Shown: positions 38,249-47,170, counted from the first letter of the stretch. The stretch is DNA of 64,000 nt from Legionella santicrucis (GCF_001468135.1 NZ_LNYU01000085.1:349904-413903), one strand, 5' to 3'. The notes: generated from the sequence alone by a model not told the origin. Program-made: numbers and translations.

Positions 38249-38750
38249 ATTTTTTTCTCTTAGGTTGGATTATGTGAGGTGGCCAAATCAGCTTTTTACT
38301 AACCGCATAGGGGTTCACTAAAAGTAAACCAGTGCAACAAAACCAAAAAATGGCTCACATCATTTCAATATGCGCATATTTTAATCTATCTGATTATTGA
38401 ACATAACTGTCAAAAATGAACAGGTTACAAAAAGCTGAAAAATACAATTAATGGAAGCAAGTATCTGCTTCAGAGGTGATAAAAACTAAATTCGATCACA
38501 TAATCGTTAAAGAGCACAGACGATAGTCAAGATATAAGCGCGCTTTAGCCGCCCGTACGGCTTTTTATTTTAAATTCAAATTAATTTTCAATGGGTTAAT
38601 ATTCCTTGCAAATAACATAACCTATTGAAAGTATGGAATTAGATCATTATCCACAGTTAATTAAAGTTTAAAATCTAGTCTAAACTTATAATTGTTTCGT
38701 AAAAATAATGAAAGAACATTTCGTGGATAGGTTAAACAAGGAATAGTAAT
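38249..38750. other. Intergenic region upstream of the ankyrin gene
   Basis: A 502-bp gap between two divergent genes. It contains copy B of the dispersed structured repeat (38515-38590) and AT-rich sequence on both sides that must hold two promoters. No gene seen. Confidence 0.4.
38515..38590 (+). repeat. Dispersed structured intergenic repeat, copy B
   Basis: Shares GACGATAG, ATATAAGCGCGC, CTTTA, TTATTTTAAA and CAAATTAATTTTC in order with 11412-11495 (opposite strand). Here the hairpin is AGCCG (38547-38551) with CGGCT (38558-38562) followed by TTTTTATTTT, a terminator-like end, although the stem sequence differs from copy A. Confidence 0.5.
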
Positions 38751-39284
38751 ATGAAAAAACAATATTCTTTACTTTTATTACTATTTCTTTTAATCTCTTT
38801 TAGTTTTGCCAAAGAGGTTTCGTTCGGAAGCTATTCCAATATCCGCTATAATTATCAAGTGAATTATCCCTCATTTTTAATTCCTCAGGGCGAATCTGAA
38901 AACGGAGATGGACAAAAATTTATTGGGAATAAAGCAGAATTAATAGTTTACGGTTCTTTTTTTCCTAATCTTGATTCTCAAACAAATCAAGACAAATACA
39001 ATATTGATGAAGAATTTAATTATGAAAAAAAACAATTCCAACAAAAAGGATTTACACTAGACTACACTTATTTGCACAAAAATATTTTTGTTATCTCAGG
39101 TACGAGTCATAATCAAATAGTCTATTTAAAAAAAGTATTTGTTTCCTCATGTTACGTACACCTTTATTTTTTGCTCTATTATCCCAAGGCAGATAAAAAA
39201 CAATGGGATCCTTGGATAACAAAAGCCAGTAAATCTTTTAAGTACAACAGCAAAAAATGCCAAGGCGACTTCATCCAGAACTGA
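38751..39284 (+). CDS. Secreted protein of unknown function
   Basis: A 177-residue protein with a clear signal peptide (MKKQYSLLLLLFLLISFSFA, then KEV). The mature part has YNYQVNYPSFLIPQGESENGDG, which resembles the start of PsbP-like/lipoprotein beta domains, and two Cys near the end (SSCYVHLY, KKCQGDF) that may pair. Not assigned to a family. AAGGAA lies seven bases before the ATG. Confidence 0.65.
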   Translation: MKKQYSLLLLLFLLISFSFAKEVSFGSYSNIRYNYQVNYPSFLIPQGESENGDGQKFIGNKAELIVYGSFFPNLDSQTNQDKYNIDEEFNYEKKQFQQKGFTLDYTYLHKNIFVISGTSHNQIVYLKKVFVSSCYVHLYFLLYYPKADKKQWDPWITKASKSFKYNSKKCQGDFIQN

Positions 39285-39470
39285 TAAGTCATACTATTGT
39301 TCATTTTTGATCGCAAATCCCTCTCGGTGTATTGTTTAAAATCAAAAAGTTAACTCCAATAAAGTTTTCTCGCTACTACTGTTGTGAAAAATTTAGCCTA
39401 TAAACTCTATGAATAAATATAATACTATGGAATAATTATTGTCCAAATTTAACAATATTAATCTACTCGT

Positions 39471-39959
39471 ATGAAAATAAAAGCAATTTATTTAATGATC
39501 TCTATTTTTTTTCCTGTCGTTTTATTCGCTGGTACGACAACTTGTCCTTTATCAAGCGGAATTAATGTACACACCACAAAGCGAATTTTGAGCATTTGTA
39601 AAAACGGCACTGTAATTAAGACTTTTAAAGTAGCTCTCGGATACAAAGGCATCGGTAAAAAACATGCTGGTGATAATAAAACTCCAATTGGTTTATATGG
39701 ATTAGCTCATCCAAGAAAATCCAATCAATTTAAAGTCTTTATTCCAATTCTCTATCCGACTACAAAGCAAGCAGCTGCAGGATATACAGGTAGAGATGTA
39801 GGGATCCATGGGCCCACTCAATCATCTAGTGCATTTAGTTGGTTAAACAACTTACCATACTCAACGCGTGGATGCATTGCTGTTGGCAAAAATAACTATA
39901 TCGAGTATGTGGCTAACTGGGTAAAAGCTAATCCTGGAGCTAAGGTTTTAATTATTTAA
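39471..39959 (+). CDS. L,D-transpeptidase, YkuD family
   Basis: A 162-residue periplasmic enzyme: signal peptide ending VVLFA, then a YkuD domain. The catalytic motif is GIHGPTQSS followed by STRGCIAVG, giving His and Cys in the HGxx...SxGCI arrangement. GKKHAGDNKTPIGLYGLAHP is the usual substrate-loop strand. It makes 3-3 cross-links in peptidoglycan or attaches proteins to it. There is no peptidoglycan-binding module. A 14-base-arm hairpin lies just after the stop. Confidence 0.9.
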   Translation: MKIKAIYLMISIFFPVVLFAGTTTCPLSSGINVHTTKRILSICKNGTVIKTFKVALGYKGIGKKHAGDNKTPIGLYGLAHPRKSNQFKVFIPILYPTTKQAAAGYTGRDVGIHGPTQSSSAFSWLNNLPYSTRGCIAVGKNNYIEYVANWVKANPGAKVLII

Positions 39960-39978
39960 ATTTCCTGCAGGGAAAATC

Positions 39979-40008
39979 ATGCACACGAAAATGTATTTTC
40001 ATGTGCAT
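39979..40008 (+). terminator. Long hairpin after the L,D-transpeptidase gene
   Basis: ATGCACACGAAAAT and ATTTTCATGTGCAT pair with one mismatch around a two-base centre. It is followed by AT-rich sequence rather than a clean T run, so termination strength is uncertain. Confidence 0.45.
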
Positions 40009-40250
40009 ATTAATTCAGATTATTTTAGCAATTGTTTTGACTGGTATGAAGGAGTGAATCATATAATGCATTCATACAAGTTGTCTTTTATCAATTTACT
40101 AATTTATCATATCAATTATCATTTTTCTTGATAGCTCAGAATAAAAAAATTAAATCTTAAAATTACATCTTGTTATTATTTTGTAGTTTGATCACAAAGC
40201 AGAGAGATAGGTATATCTGAATTTTCAGTGTGCCACGAAGTCACAAATCA

Positions 40251-40335
40251 CGGGGATCAGGTCTTTCTTTTTGCCTTAGTAATCTACGCTATTCTGCAAT
40301 TTAGTAAAATGGAAAAAGAAAAGACCTACCCTTTT
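40251..40335. repeat. Inverted-repeat element resembling RAYT-associated REP sequence
   Basis: CGGGGATCAGGTCTTTCTTTTT on the left and AAAAAGAAAAGACCTACCC on the right are near-perfect inverse copies about 45 bases apart. The GGGG-TCAGGTCTT pattern recalls REP sequences mobilised by REP-associated tyrosine transposases; no transposase gene is nearby. The rest of 39960-40409 shows no supported gene. Confidence 0.4.
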
Positions 40336-40409
40336 TATGTTCTCAAGCTTGTTTCTTTTCAGAATTCATTTAAAAACACAAGTAATGATAGGAAAATTCC
40401 TAAAAGAAA

Positions 40410-41030
40410 CTAACTGACTATAGTGTTTACTTTAAACAACAAAGAGATCACCCGTTTATCGAAGCAATCTGTATGAACATGCTGAAAAAGCCATCCCCCT
40501 TCATTTGTAGGTACACTAAAGTGTTTTGGTGTACGTAAAAAAACGGGTATGCATTCAGAACGACAAAGAGATAATAACGCACGAATATCGATAGGAAAAT
40601 CACTAAGCGCATAGCAATGGGATTTATTTCGACTAGGCCAACCCCAAGGCGGATCAAGGTAGACGCTGTTGAATTGCAATGACTCAATAATGTCAAATAT
40701 ACTAGCACACAAAGGGGTAATTTGTGATGCAACACCATAAATCTTTGCATTATGAATGAGCATATTTAATCGCTGTTGATTGTATTCCACTGCAATAATC
40801 TGTTTACCTTCGCAAGCAAAGGCAATACTGGCACCACCCACACCTGCAAAAGCATCGAGTATCCTGTCACCAGGGATCAATGATGCATGTTGTCGTGCAA
40901 TCAATTCGGGTACAACGGTGTGCAAAGCTTCAGCATCCATTTGGATCCCGCTGGAAAATTTTGAAAAATAGTCAAATCGTTTATCCCAATATCGTTGTAA
41001 TTCGTATCCAAAAGGACAAGCTGTTGTCAT
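40410..41030 (-). CDS. RNA cap guanine-N2 methyltransferase (TGS1)-like protein
   Basis: A 206-residue SAM-dependent methyltransferase that resembles the catalytic domain of eukaryotic trimethylguanosine synthase: YFSKFSSGIQMDAEALHTVVPE, then LDAFAGVGGASIAFA (SAM motif I), IIAVEYNQQRLNMLIHNAKIYGV, and the catalytic VYLDPPWGWPS (DPPW; eukaryotic enzymes have S/NPPWGG). TGS1 methylates the N2 of 7-methylguanosine caps. It is the last gene of a tight three-gene operon behind a zinc-ribbon protein and a Nudix hydrolase. Bacterial RNAs have no m7G cap, so the substrate may be a modified guanine nucleotide, an NAD-like cap, or host RNA. AGGAT precedes the ATG. Confidence 0.82.
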   Translation of the reverse strand: MTTACPFGYELQRYWDKRFDYFSKFSSGIQMDAEALHTVVPELIARQHASLIPGDRILDAFAGVGGASIAFACEGKQIIAVEYNQQRLNMLIHNAKIYGVASQITPLCASIFDIIESLQFNSVYLDPPWGWPSRNKSHCYALSDFPIDIRALLSLCRSECIPVFLRTPKHFSVPTNEGGWLFQHVHTDCFDKRVISLLFKVNTIVS

Positions 41031-41035
41031 ATTGT

Positions 41036-41434
41036 TTATCCTATAAAATCTAATCGTTTTAAACTCGGTAATAATTGCATACCTAAAATTGAAGCGAGTT
41101 TAAATCGTTTTGTAGTGCTATCAATCCATTCCAAACGATCAATTTCAGAGGAGGGGAAGCACTGTCCTTCATAACGCACAAAATAGGTGATCATGGTTAC
41201 TAAACATGGCTCATAGATAGCTTTAGCCCGGTAGGTTTGAAATGGTATTGCATGAGTTAAGTTAATAGACAATTCTTCAGCTAGTTCACGTTTGAGCGAA
41301 TCCTCAAAGGACTCCCCATTTTCGACTTTACCACCTGGGACGATGAGTTCATTATAAGGCTTTCCCGCTTTATGCACTGCTAATAATTTTTTATCTCGCA
41401 TTATGATCGCACCAGCTTTAAGAATATGCTTCAT
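41036..41434 (-). CDS. Nudix hydrolase
   Basis: A 132-residue MutT/Nudix protein. The Nudix box is GKVENGESFEDSLKRELAEELSI (residues 35-57), with the REx2EE core R49-E50...E53-E54 intact and the usual final Gly replaced by Ser. It should hydrolyse a nucleoside diphosphate linked to another group: an oxidised dNTP, an NAD-like dinucleotide or an RNA 5' end. GGAGG sits nine bases before the ATG. It overlaps the zinc-ribbon gene by 17 bases and precedes the TGS1-like gene by five, so the three are one operon and probably one pathway. Confidence 0.9.
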   Translation of the reverse strand: MKHILKAGAIIMRDKKLLAVHKAGKPYNELIVPGGKVENGESFEDSLKRELAEELSINLTHAIPFQTYRAKAIYEPCLVTMITYFVRYEGQCFPSSEIDRLEWIDSTTKRFKLASILGMQLLPSLKRLDFIG

Positions 41435-42329
41435 TGAATGCCTCCAATAGGTAGTAGTATGGATTGCTTATACATTTATGAGTTGCAAATTTATATTCAC
41501 ATTGAGTACAAAACTTTTCAGTACTTGGGATCACAGCTTTTAGAGCGGTGTCAAATATAGGTTCATTACAACGAGGACAATGAATAGTATCCAGTTGTGA
41601 ATAAATGAGCTTTAGATTCATTTGTATTTGTAAGACACGAATCATTTGAATATTTAATGATTCGCCATGCAAGATCACTTCACCATAAGTATTATCAACG
41701 ACACGTTTATTTCCCTGCTCAAAGCCGTGGACATGCAGAGCACTTTCTTCGGGTTTTGGAGAAGTCCAAATAATTGCAGGATTAGAGCCCCAGATTTGAA
41801 ATCCTTCTTCAAACCAGCGTAAATCAAGATTAATAACCCGATTAGGTATGAGCACTTCTCTTTGTATAGCCAGATCGTTTAGTAAAAATTTCAGTTTCAC
41901 TAGGGGGTTGGCAATACAATAATCAATTGTATAGTTGGTATGGCCACAATTTTGGCATCCATGCTGATGACTTGGGATAACCGAATTTAAACCATGGGCG
42001 ATGATGTCAGACTTGCACCACTCACACTGTAAAGCAAGTAATTTAATATTGAAAATAGAGGCCATGGTAAATGCCACAGCATCAAGCTCCGTGATAGTAA
42101 AATAATGGTTTTGATAATAGCAATGTACAACACCATAGGTTTGATCGATTACTTTCTTCTGGCCATCCCTGCGACGAGCATGAACATGTACACCTCTGTC
42201 AAATGATTGATGGCTAGTATCAATCAGCGCAGGTAGGGCTCCCCAAATTGCGATACCCCCAGGGTAGTCATCAATTTTGAGTTCGAGCTCGTTTTGGATT
42301 TTTTGAACATGAGTACTTTGTATCTGCAT
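41418..42329 (-). CDS. Duplicated-domain zinc-ribbon protein of unknown function
   Basis: A 303-residue protein built from two copies of one domain. Each has G(I/F)xIWGxxPA, a (V/L)HVH motif, KxVxDxTYGxV, a first CxxC (QCEWC, HCPRC), the phrase L(N/K)xVIPS, a second CxxC (CQNC, CTQC) and CI(A/S)NP. So each unit carries one four-Cys zinc ribbon. No known family recognised. AGGAGG seven bases before the ATG predicts strong translation. First gene of the operon with the Nudix and TGS1-like enzymes; it could recognise their nucleic-acid substrate. The conserved HVH and D-x-TYG residues may also be catalytic. Confidence 0.7.
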   Translation of the reverse strand: MQIQSTHVQKIQNELELKIDDYPGGIAIWGALPALIDTSHQSFDRGVHVHARRRDGQKKVIDQTYGVVHCYYQNHYFTITELDAVAFTMASIFNIKLLALQCEWCKSDIIAHGLNSVIPSHQHGCQNCGHTNYTIDYCIANPLVKLKFLLNDLAIQREVLIPNRVINLDLRWFEEGFQIWGSNPAIIWTSPKPEESALHVHGFEQGNKRVVDNTYGEVILHGESLNIQMIRVLQIQMNLKLIYSQLDTIHCPRCNEPIFDTALKAVIPSTEKFCTQCEYKFATHKCISNPYYYLLEAFNEAYS

Positions 42330-42680
42330 TGGATCCTCCTAAGGTATCAGGATCCTTCGGCAGATATTGGCTTTGGCAACCACTCGGGAAGGAGCGAGAA
42401 TAGTGATTGCATACCGATACCATTGCAAAAGCTATAGTAACTTAAGTCGAAATATAATAACAAGTGAATATTTGAAATAATGTTCAGCAACTACGTTGCC
42501 AATATAATAAATCAAAAAAATCTATTTTTGACTCTAAGTCGTTATGATTCATGCCATAGATTTTCCCCATCAACACAGTATCGAGCCATTTGCTTGCATC
42601 TAGCTTATTAATCCACTCACCACGATAAAAGCAATTAGATTCCTCTATACTTTATATTAGATTGATACATTGAGAACTCC
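42330..42680. other. Divergent intergenic region with a small coding remnant
   Basis: Between the leftward zinc-ribbon operon and the rightward LRR gene. A minus-strand frame at 42492-42655 stays open for about 51 codons (SNCFYRGEWINKLDASKW, then GMNHNDLESKIDFFDLLYW, ending RSC) with no usable start at its head, probably the end of a degraded gene. A 21-codon frame MQSLFSLLPEWLPKP (about 42399-42334, minus) precedes the operon and could be a leader peptide. Confidence 0.35.
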
Positions 42681-45455
42681 ATGTTTACTGCACAAATATT
42701 GCTTTTTGACTCTCTCATACAAAGCTATTATTCATACTATTTTTATGAAGCTCCAATAGCACAAAGTTTGCAAAAGACGAACTGCACTCTTGATTTATCC
42801 AATCTGGAAAAGGATTTTTCTGTATGGCAATTGGTTATACCAACGTTAGCGAACAACTCCCAAATACAATATTTATGGTGCCAAAAATTACCTCAAAAAA
42901 AAGTAACTGGTGAATTTATAAAACTATTAACAGCTGCTATATCTCAAAATACACATTTAAAAACTTTGAGTTTAAGAAATAATTATATTGGAAATGCAGA
43001 AGCCCCTTATATTGCGAGCATCTTAAAATCTAACCCAGCATTAAAAGAAATCGATTTAAGTTATACTGCTATTGATGATGTAGGAATAAATACAATTGCC
43101 CTTGCCCTTCAGGAAAATAGAGGTCTAAAAACATTAGATCTAGAAGGTTGTTATATTGGAGGAATTACAAACTATTTATTCGAGATATTAAGCACACATG
43201 AATCCATCCAAGAACTTAACGTTAGAGATTGTTCTTTACAATTTTATACGGGTTTATCTCAGCTTTTGAATGAGAGTACGTCTTTAAAAAAATTAAACCT
43301 GAGCAAGAACGATTTGGGTAGTTATAATTTAGAATACTTAACGGATGGTTTACAAAAGAATAAAAATTTAATGCAATTAAATTTATCGTCTTGTGCATTA
43401 GACACTTCTGCTCCTGGAAGATTACAGTCTTTAGCTGAAGTTTTAAATAGTCATCCTTCCTTAACTTATGTGAATTTATCCTCTAATGGGCTTAACTCTG
43501 ACACATACCCCCTAGCTACTGAAATAATTAAAAATAATTTCTCTATTAAATACTTAAACTTAACCGCTAATCACATGGGCGACGAGGCTCTTCAGAATTT
43601 AGCGGGTGTCATTCCAAGTAATAACTCCCTAACGACTTTAGTTTTACGAAGAAATCAAATAGGTAATAAAGGTTTAAAGCATTTGAGCGAGGCACTTCAA
43701 CAAAATAATACACTGGTTCATCTTGATTTAACCGAAAACAATTTTGATTCAGCTCAGTGTCTATGTGACTGTTTGCAACATAATATCAGCATTACTTCGA
43801 TTGATTTTGACAAAGAAAAAATTTCAGATAACAGTGTCGTAGAAATAGAGAAATTATTAAAAAGAAATCAACGAATAAAAAACGCCTATCTTATTTTATT
43901 AAAAAATGCAGAATCCCAAAATGATCTTCATGGCATGCTTAGAGTGCTAAGAGAAATGCAACAAGAATTTTATAATAAAGATGAAAAAATATGGAATCCC
44001 ACTCAACTTGAAACTATTTATAACGCCTCGCTAGAACTTATTAAATTCAAATTAGGAGATGAGTTAACCATAAATACAAGCCCAGAGCAAAATTTATTAT
44101 ATTTTACAGATGTTTATATTAAAGCAATCCCTCTTTTGCATGAACTTAAGCCACGACTATTATCCGCTGTAACAAATTACATAAATACCGCATCTCTTGA
44201 AGAAAGCAAAATTGATTTATTTAATAAATTACGTGACTTTCTAGAAAAAAATGCGGATGAGGATGAATCACTAAATGAAGAAAGTGTAGAATCCATTAAA
44301 CATGTTTTAGATTTTTTAACTCAAAAAATTATTTCCATTTATGATACAAAAGCACCAGGGAGTAATCCCACCTCACCTGCCGCACCAATAAAAAAATATT
44401 ATAATCAGGGTGACTTTATTGCAAAACTGAAAGAAGATAATAATTATCGAGCGCTTAATAATGCTCGACTAAGATTTTCAGGTCTTTGTGAGTTAATTTG
44501 TAATTATATTATTAAGGAAGATTTAATGGGGATATCCTCTCAGAGTGAATCCTTAGGTGACTTTAATAGAATCTTGCCCCAAAATTTAAATGACATTCAT
44601 TTATTGGCAGGACTCTATCAATTGAACACTGACTGGGTGCTAAGCAGCCATATTTTGGATACCAGCAGCAATCTTGCAAAAATAAAAGCCTACCTATTAA
44701 ATCAATACCCTTACTCTCTTTTTTCTTCATCGGATGTAAGTAAGGATAGTAAACAGCTAGATGCCACCTTATTCACCAAAAAATTAGATGAACTTGAGGT
44801 TGGTTGTTATATAAAATTTATGGTTTTTACTAAATCTTATGGAAAAATGGAAGGACACTCCATGCTAATAAAAAAAAACCAGGATAATACGTATTCATTT
44901 TTTGATCCCAATAAAGGAGAGCAGCTTAAGTTATCCTCTTCTGAGCTTTGCCTCAAATTAAACAAATCACTAAAGTTATATAATGCAACACATATGGCTT
45001 TTGTTGATGGTCTAAAATACATAAAAAGCTTAAGTCAGCCCGCTGAATGTAACACCTCTTTATCAAGAGTTCATCTTAATGTGATGAAAATTGACCCTCT
45101 GGATCGGCGCGCCAATATAGATGCTGTTTTTAATTTATCATCTGATCCATTATTTAAGAATGAAGATAAAACTTCTTCTCGCTATATTAATGAGTTAAGA
45201 ACTATTCTTAGAAGAATAGATCATAATAACGAAATGAATATTGTAAAAAGCATCATTGAAATTAAGAGAATTTCTAAAATGGAACCTGAGCCAGATGAAA
45301 ATATCCATGTTCACTCATTGAGATCTATATTTAATAACCCTACCTCAACTACCTTTGCAACTATCCGCTCTAATTTATATAAAGATCCACAAATACGTAA
45401 AATTATGGCTGAGCCCGATTCTCATGAACAAACAATGCTACATAACAGTGTTTAA
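42681..45455 (+). CDS. Leucine-rich-repeat protein with possible C58-like protease end, likely effector
   Basis: A 924-residue protein without signal peptide. Residues 90-390 are ribonuclease-inhibitor-type LRRs of about 28 residues (NTHLKTLSLRNNYIGNAEAP, NPALKEIDLSYTAIDDVG, NNTLVHLDLTENNFDSAQ). A helical linker follows. Residues 590-760 contain SGLCELICNYI (Cys about 602), EGHSMLIKKN (His about 724) and YSFFDPNKGE (Asp about 741), matching the Cys...GH...FFDPNxGE layout of YopT-type (C58) cysteine proteases. RI-type LRR proteins are typical Dot/Icm effectors, and the polar C-terminus fits. LRR part is certain; the protease is inference. Confidence 0.8.
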   Translation: MFTAQILLFDSLIQSYYSYYFYEAPIAQSLQKTNCTLDLSNLEKDFSVWQLVIPTLANNSQIQYLWCQKLPQKKVTGEFIKLLTAAISQNTHLKTLSLRNNYIGNAEAPYIASILKSNPALKEIDLSYTAIDDVGINTIALALQENRGLKTLDLEGCYIGGITNYLFEILSTHESIQELNVRDCSLQFYTGLSQLLNESTSLKKLNLSKNDLGSYNLEYLTDGLQKNKNLMQLNLSSCALDTSAPGRLQSLAEVLNSHPSLTYVNLSSNGLNSDTYPLATEIIKNNFSIKYLNLTANHMGDEALQNLAGVIPSNNSLTTLVLRRNQIGNKGLKHLSEALQQNNTLVHLDLTENNFDSAQCLCDCLQHNISITSIDFDKEKISDNSVVEIEKLLKRNQRIKNAYLILLKNAESQNDLHGMLRVLREMQQEFYNKDEKIWNPTQLETIYNASLELIKFKLGDELTINTSPEQNLLYFTDVYIKAIPLLHELKPRLLSAVTNYINTASLEESKIDLFNKLRDFLEKNADEDESLNEESVESIKHVLDFLTQKIISIYDTKAPGSNPTSPAAPIKKYYNQGDFIAKLKEDNNYRALNNARLRFSGLCELICNYIIKEDLMGISSQSESLGDFNRILPQNLNDIHLLAGLYQLNTDWVLSSHILDTSSNLAKIKAYLLNQYPYSLFSSSDVSKDSKQLDATLFTKKLDELEVGCYIKFMVFTKSYGKMEGHSMLIKKNQDNTYSFFDPNKGEQLKLSSSELCLKLNKSLKLYNATHMAFVDGLKYIKSLSQPAECNTSLSRVHLNVMKIDPLDRRANIDAVFNLSSDPLFKNEDKTSSRYINELRTILRRIDHNNEMNIVKSIIEIKRISKMEPEPDENIHVHSLRSIFNNPTSTTFATIRSNLYKDPQIRKIMAEPDSHEQTMLHNSV

Positions 45456-45621
45456 AGAATGAGGATGGTAATAACTTTTTTTTCTCTTTATGAATTAGAT
45501 AACATGATCCTGACAACAATATTTATATCGATGAGACACTTTTGATGTATTTGTTTATTTAGATGATTTACGCACGTATTATGCGCTATAGTATAAACAA
45601 CATTACATAACAGAGCATACT

Positions 45622-45810
45622 ATGATGAACGTAATTAATCTTAATAAAAAAAGAAAGGCTAAAAATCGTTTAGAAAATGAAAAAAAAGCGTCTGAAAATC
45701 GCATTAAATTCGGAAGGACCAAAAAAGAAAAGCAGATAGAGAAACAAGATAATGAGCGTAGCGAACGATTTCTAGACGGCCACAAGTTAGAAAAAAATGA
45801 AGAAAAATAA
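45622..45810 (+). CDS. DUF4169-type small basic protein
   Basis: A 62-residue, almost wholly charged protein: VINLNKKRKAKNRLENEKKA, then NRIKFGRTKKEKQ and ERFLDGHKLEKNE. The order VNLxxxRKxKxR, NRxxFGRTKxEK, LDGHxLE is the DUF4169 pattern, otherwise common in alphaproteobacteria. Function unknown; probably helical and nucleic-acid associated. Start at 45622 or 45625. A good -10-like TATAGT/GTATAA lies about 30 bases upstream. Confidence 0.75.
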   Translation: MMNVINLNKKRKAKNRLENEKKASENRIKFGRTKKEKQIEKQDNERSERFLDGHKLEKNEEK

Positions 45811-45889
45811 GGGGAAGCTAAGAAAACAAGCTATAGTAATATAAATATAAAAGAAATTGTCCAAATAACTATCATCCCAGGAGTTAGTT

Positions 45890-47056
45890 ATGAACAAGTT
45901 AATTATTAAAGTATTACCCATAGTTTTGTTGGATTTTATCCTGCCCACACTTTTGATACCTAGAACTGCCTCCGCTCAAAATAATTATATTGCCACACAA
46001 AATGCACAGAAAGAAGAAATACAGCATGCCGAAAAATTTGCTGAGCGATTATCAGCTCAAACAACGGTTCCACTTAAATACAGCATGGTAGGCTATTTAG
46101 AATCTTGGGGGAAGATAGGCATAGAAGAGGCAATCGCTAATAACTATAATGTAATTGTCATCGCATTTGGCACTATTGATGGCGATCAAATAGGCATGAA
46201 TTTAAACTGTGGTCCAACTATGCCTGATGGTTGTTTTTTACCATCTGTACGATGGTGGCCTGAACCACCCGATTGGATACCAAACTTTACAAATAGTGTT
46301 GCATTTGCTCACAGCAAAGGTGTAAAAGTTTTACTTTCTTTTGGTGGCGCTAATAACACCTTTAAACCTGGAACAACGAATAGTGAGACACTTGCACAGA
46401 GCATAGTACACTATCTAGAAAGTCTAAATTTAGATGGCATAGATTTTGACTTAGAACATATCTCAACAACTGATTTTCCTGGAAATTCAACCGAGCGACA
46501 ACAGTATTTATCTGCTTTAATAAAACAAATAAAACTCCTTAACAATAAACTGATAATAACTAGCGCACCTCAAATAAACCCAGTACAAGGTTCCTCTGGA
46601 ACAGCAATACAATTTGTTAACACTGGATCTGAAACAGTGTATAACGATGCAATAAGTAATAATCTCTTTGATTATATATTTGCACAAGCATATAACACGC
46701 CTGGATTTACAGTTGACAACCAATGTGTTGTACAATGGCAAAATGTGGGCGATGAAACATACCCTACGTTTATTAGCAAAATTGCCCCATGCTTAGAAAA
46801 ATTGTTGCCTAAAGGATCTAAAACAAAAATCATGGTAGGAGAGCCTGCGAATTCGAGCGAAAGCGCAGGGCGTGGCGCGTTAGAACATGGAACCTACAAT
46901 GAAATAGCCAATGAATATCAAAACATTAAGGGATTACCCTCATTTGGCGGTGCGATGACTTGGAGCATCAATGAAGATAGCAAAGCTTCCGATGATAAAG
47001 GTCCAAGAACACCCTATTCATTTTCTAGTGCTTTAGTGCCAATATTATCAAATTAA
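45890..47056 (+). CDS. Secreted GH18-family chitinase, second type
   Basis: A 388-residue protein with a signal peptide (IIKVLPIVLLDFILPTLLI) and one GH18 barrel. The catalytic motif is LNLDGIDFDLEHIS (Glu proton donor); KVLLSFGGANNTF is the substrate-binding strand and FGGAMTWSINEDSK the last barrel strand. It resembles single-domain bacterial chitinases of subfamily with a Trp at the barrel end. AGGAG precedes the ATG. It and the GH18 at 26099 are not close paralogues, so two different chitin- or peptidoglycan-type substrates are possible. Confidence 0.88.
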   Translation: MNKLIIKVLPIVLLDFILPTLLIPRTASAQNNYIATQNAQKEEIQHAEKFAERLSAQTTVPLKYSMVGYLESWGKIGIEEAIANNYNVIVIAFGTIDGDQIGMNLNCGPTMPDGCFLPSVRWWPEPPDWIPNFTNSVAFAHSKGVKVLLSFGGANNTFKPGTTNSETLAQSIVHYLESLNLDGIDFDLEHISTTDFPGNSTERQQYLSALIKQIKLLNNKLIITSAPQINPVQGSSGTAIQFVNTGSETVYNDAISNNLFDYIFAQAYNTPGFTVDNQCVVQWQNVGDETYPTFISKIAPCLEKLLPKGSKTKIMVGEPANSSESAGRGALEHGTYNEIANEYQNIKGLPSFGGAMTWSINEDSKASDDKGPRTPYSFSSALVPILSN

Positions 47057-47111
47057 GAAGTTTGAATTATTTTGTCTCATCTTAATACAAAGCACTAAGG
47101 AATAACAAAAT

Positions 47112-47170
47112 TCAACCTAGCATATAAGTACCGTCCCCTCTTTGATGTTGGGTACACTAAACCCAACACT
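47112..47170. repeat. Intergenic hairpin, REP-like
   Basis: TGTTGGGT and ACCCAACA (about 47146-47169) form an 8-bp stem around ACACTAA, preceded by AGTACCGTCCCC. Both phrases recall REP-type elements in gammaproteobacteria; only one copy was seen in this window. Confidence 0.3.

Noticed and set aside
40228..40413. A 61-codon plus-strand frame in the gap before the cap-methyltransferase gene
   Set aside because: It lies across the REP-like inverted repeat and its translation is low-complexity; no ribosome site.
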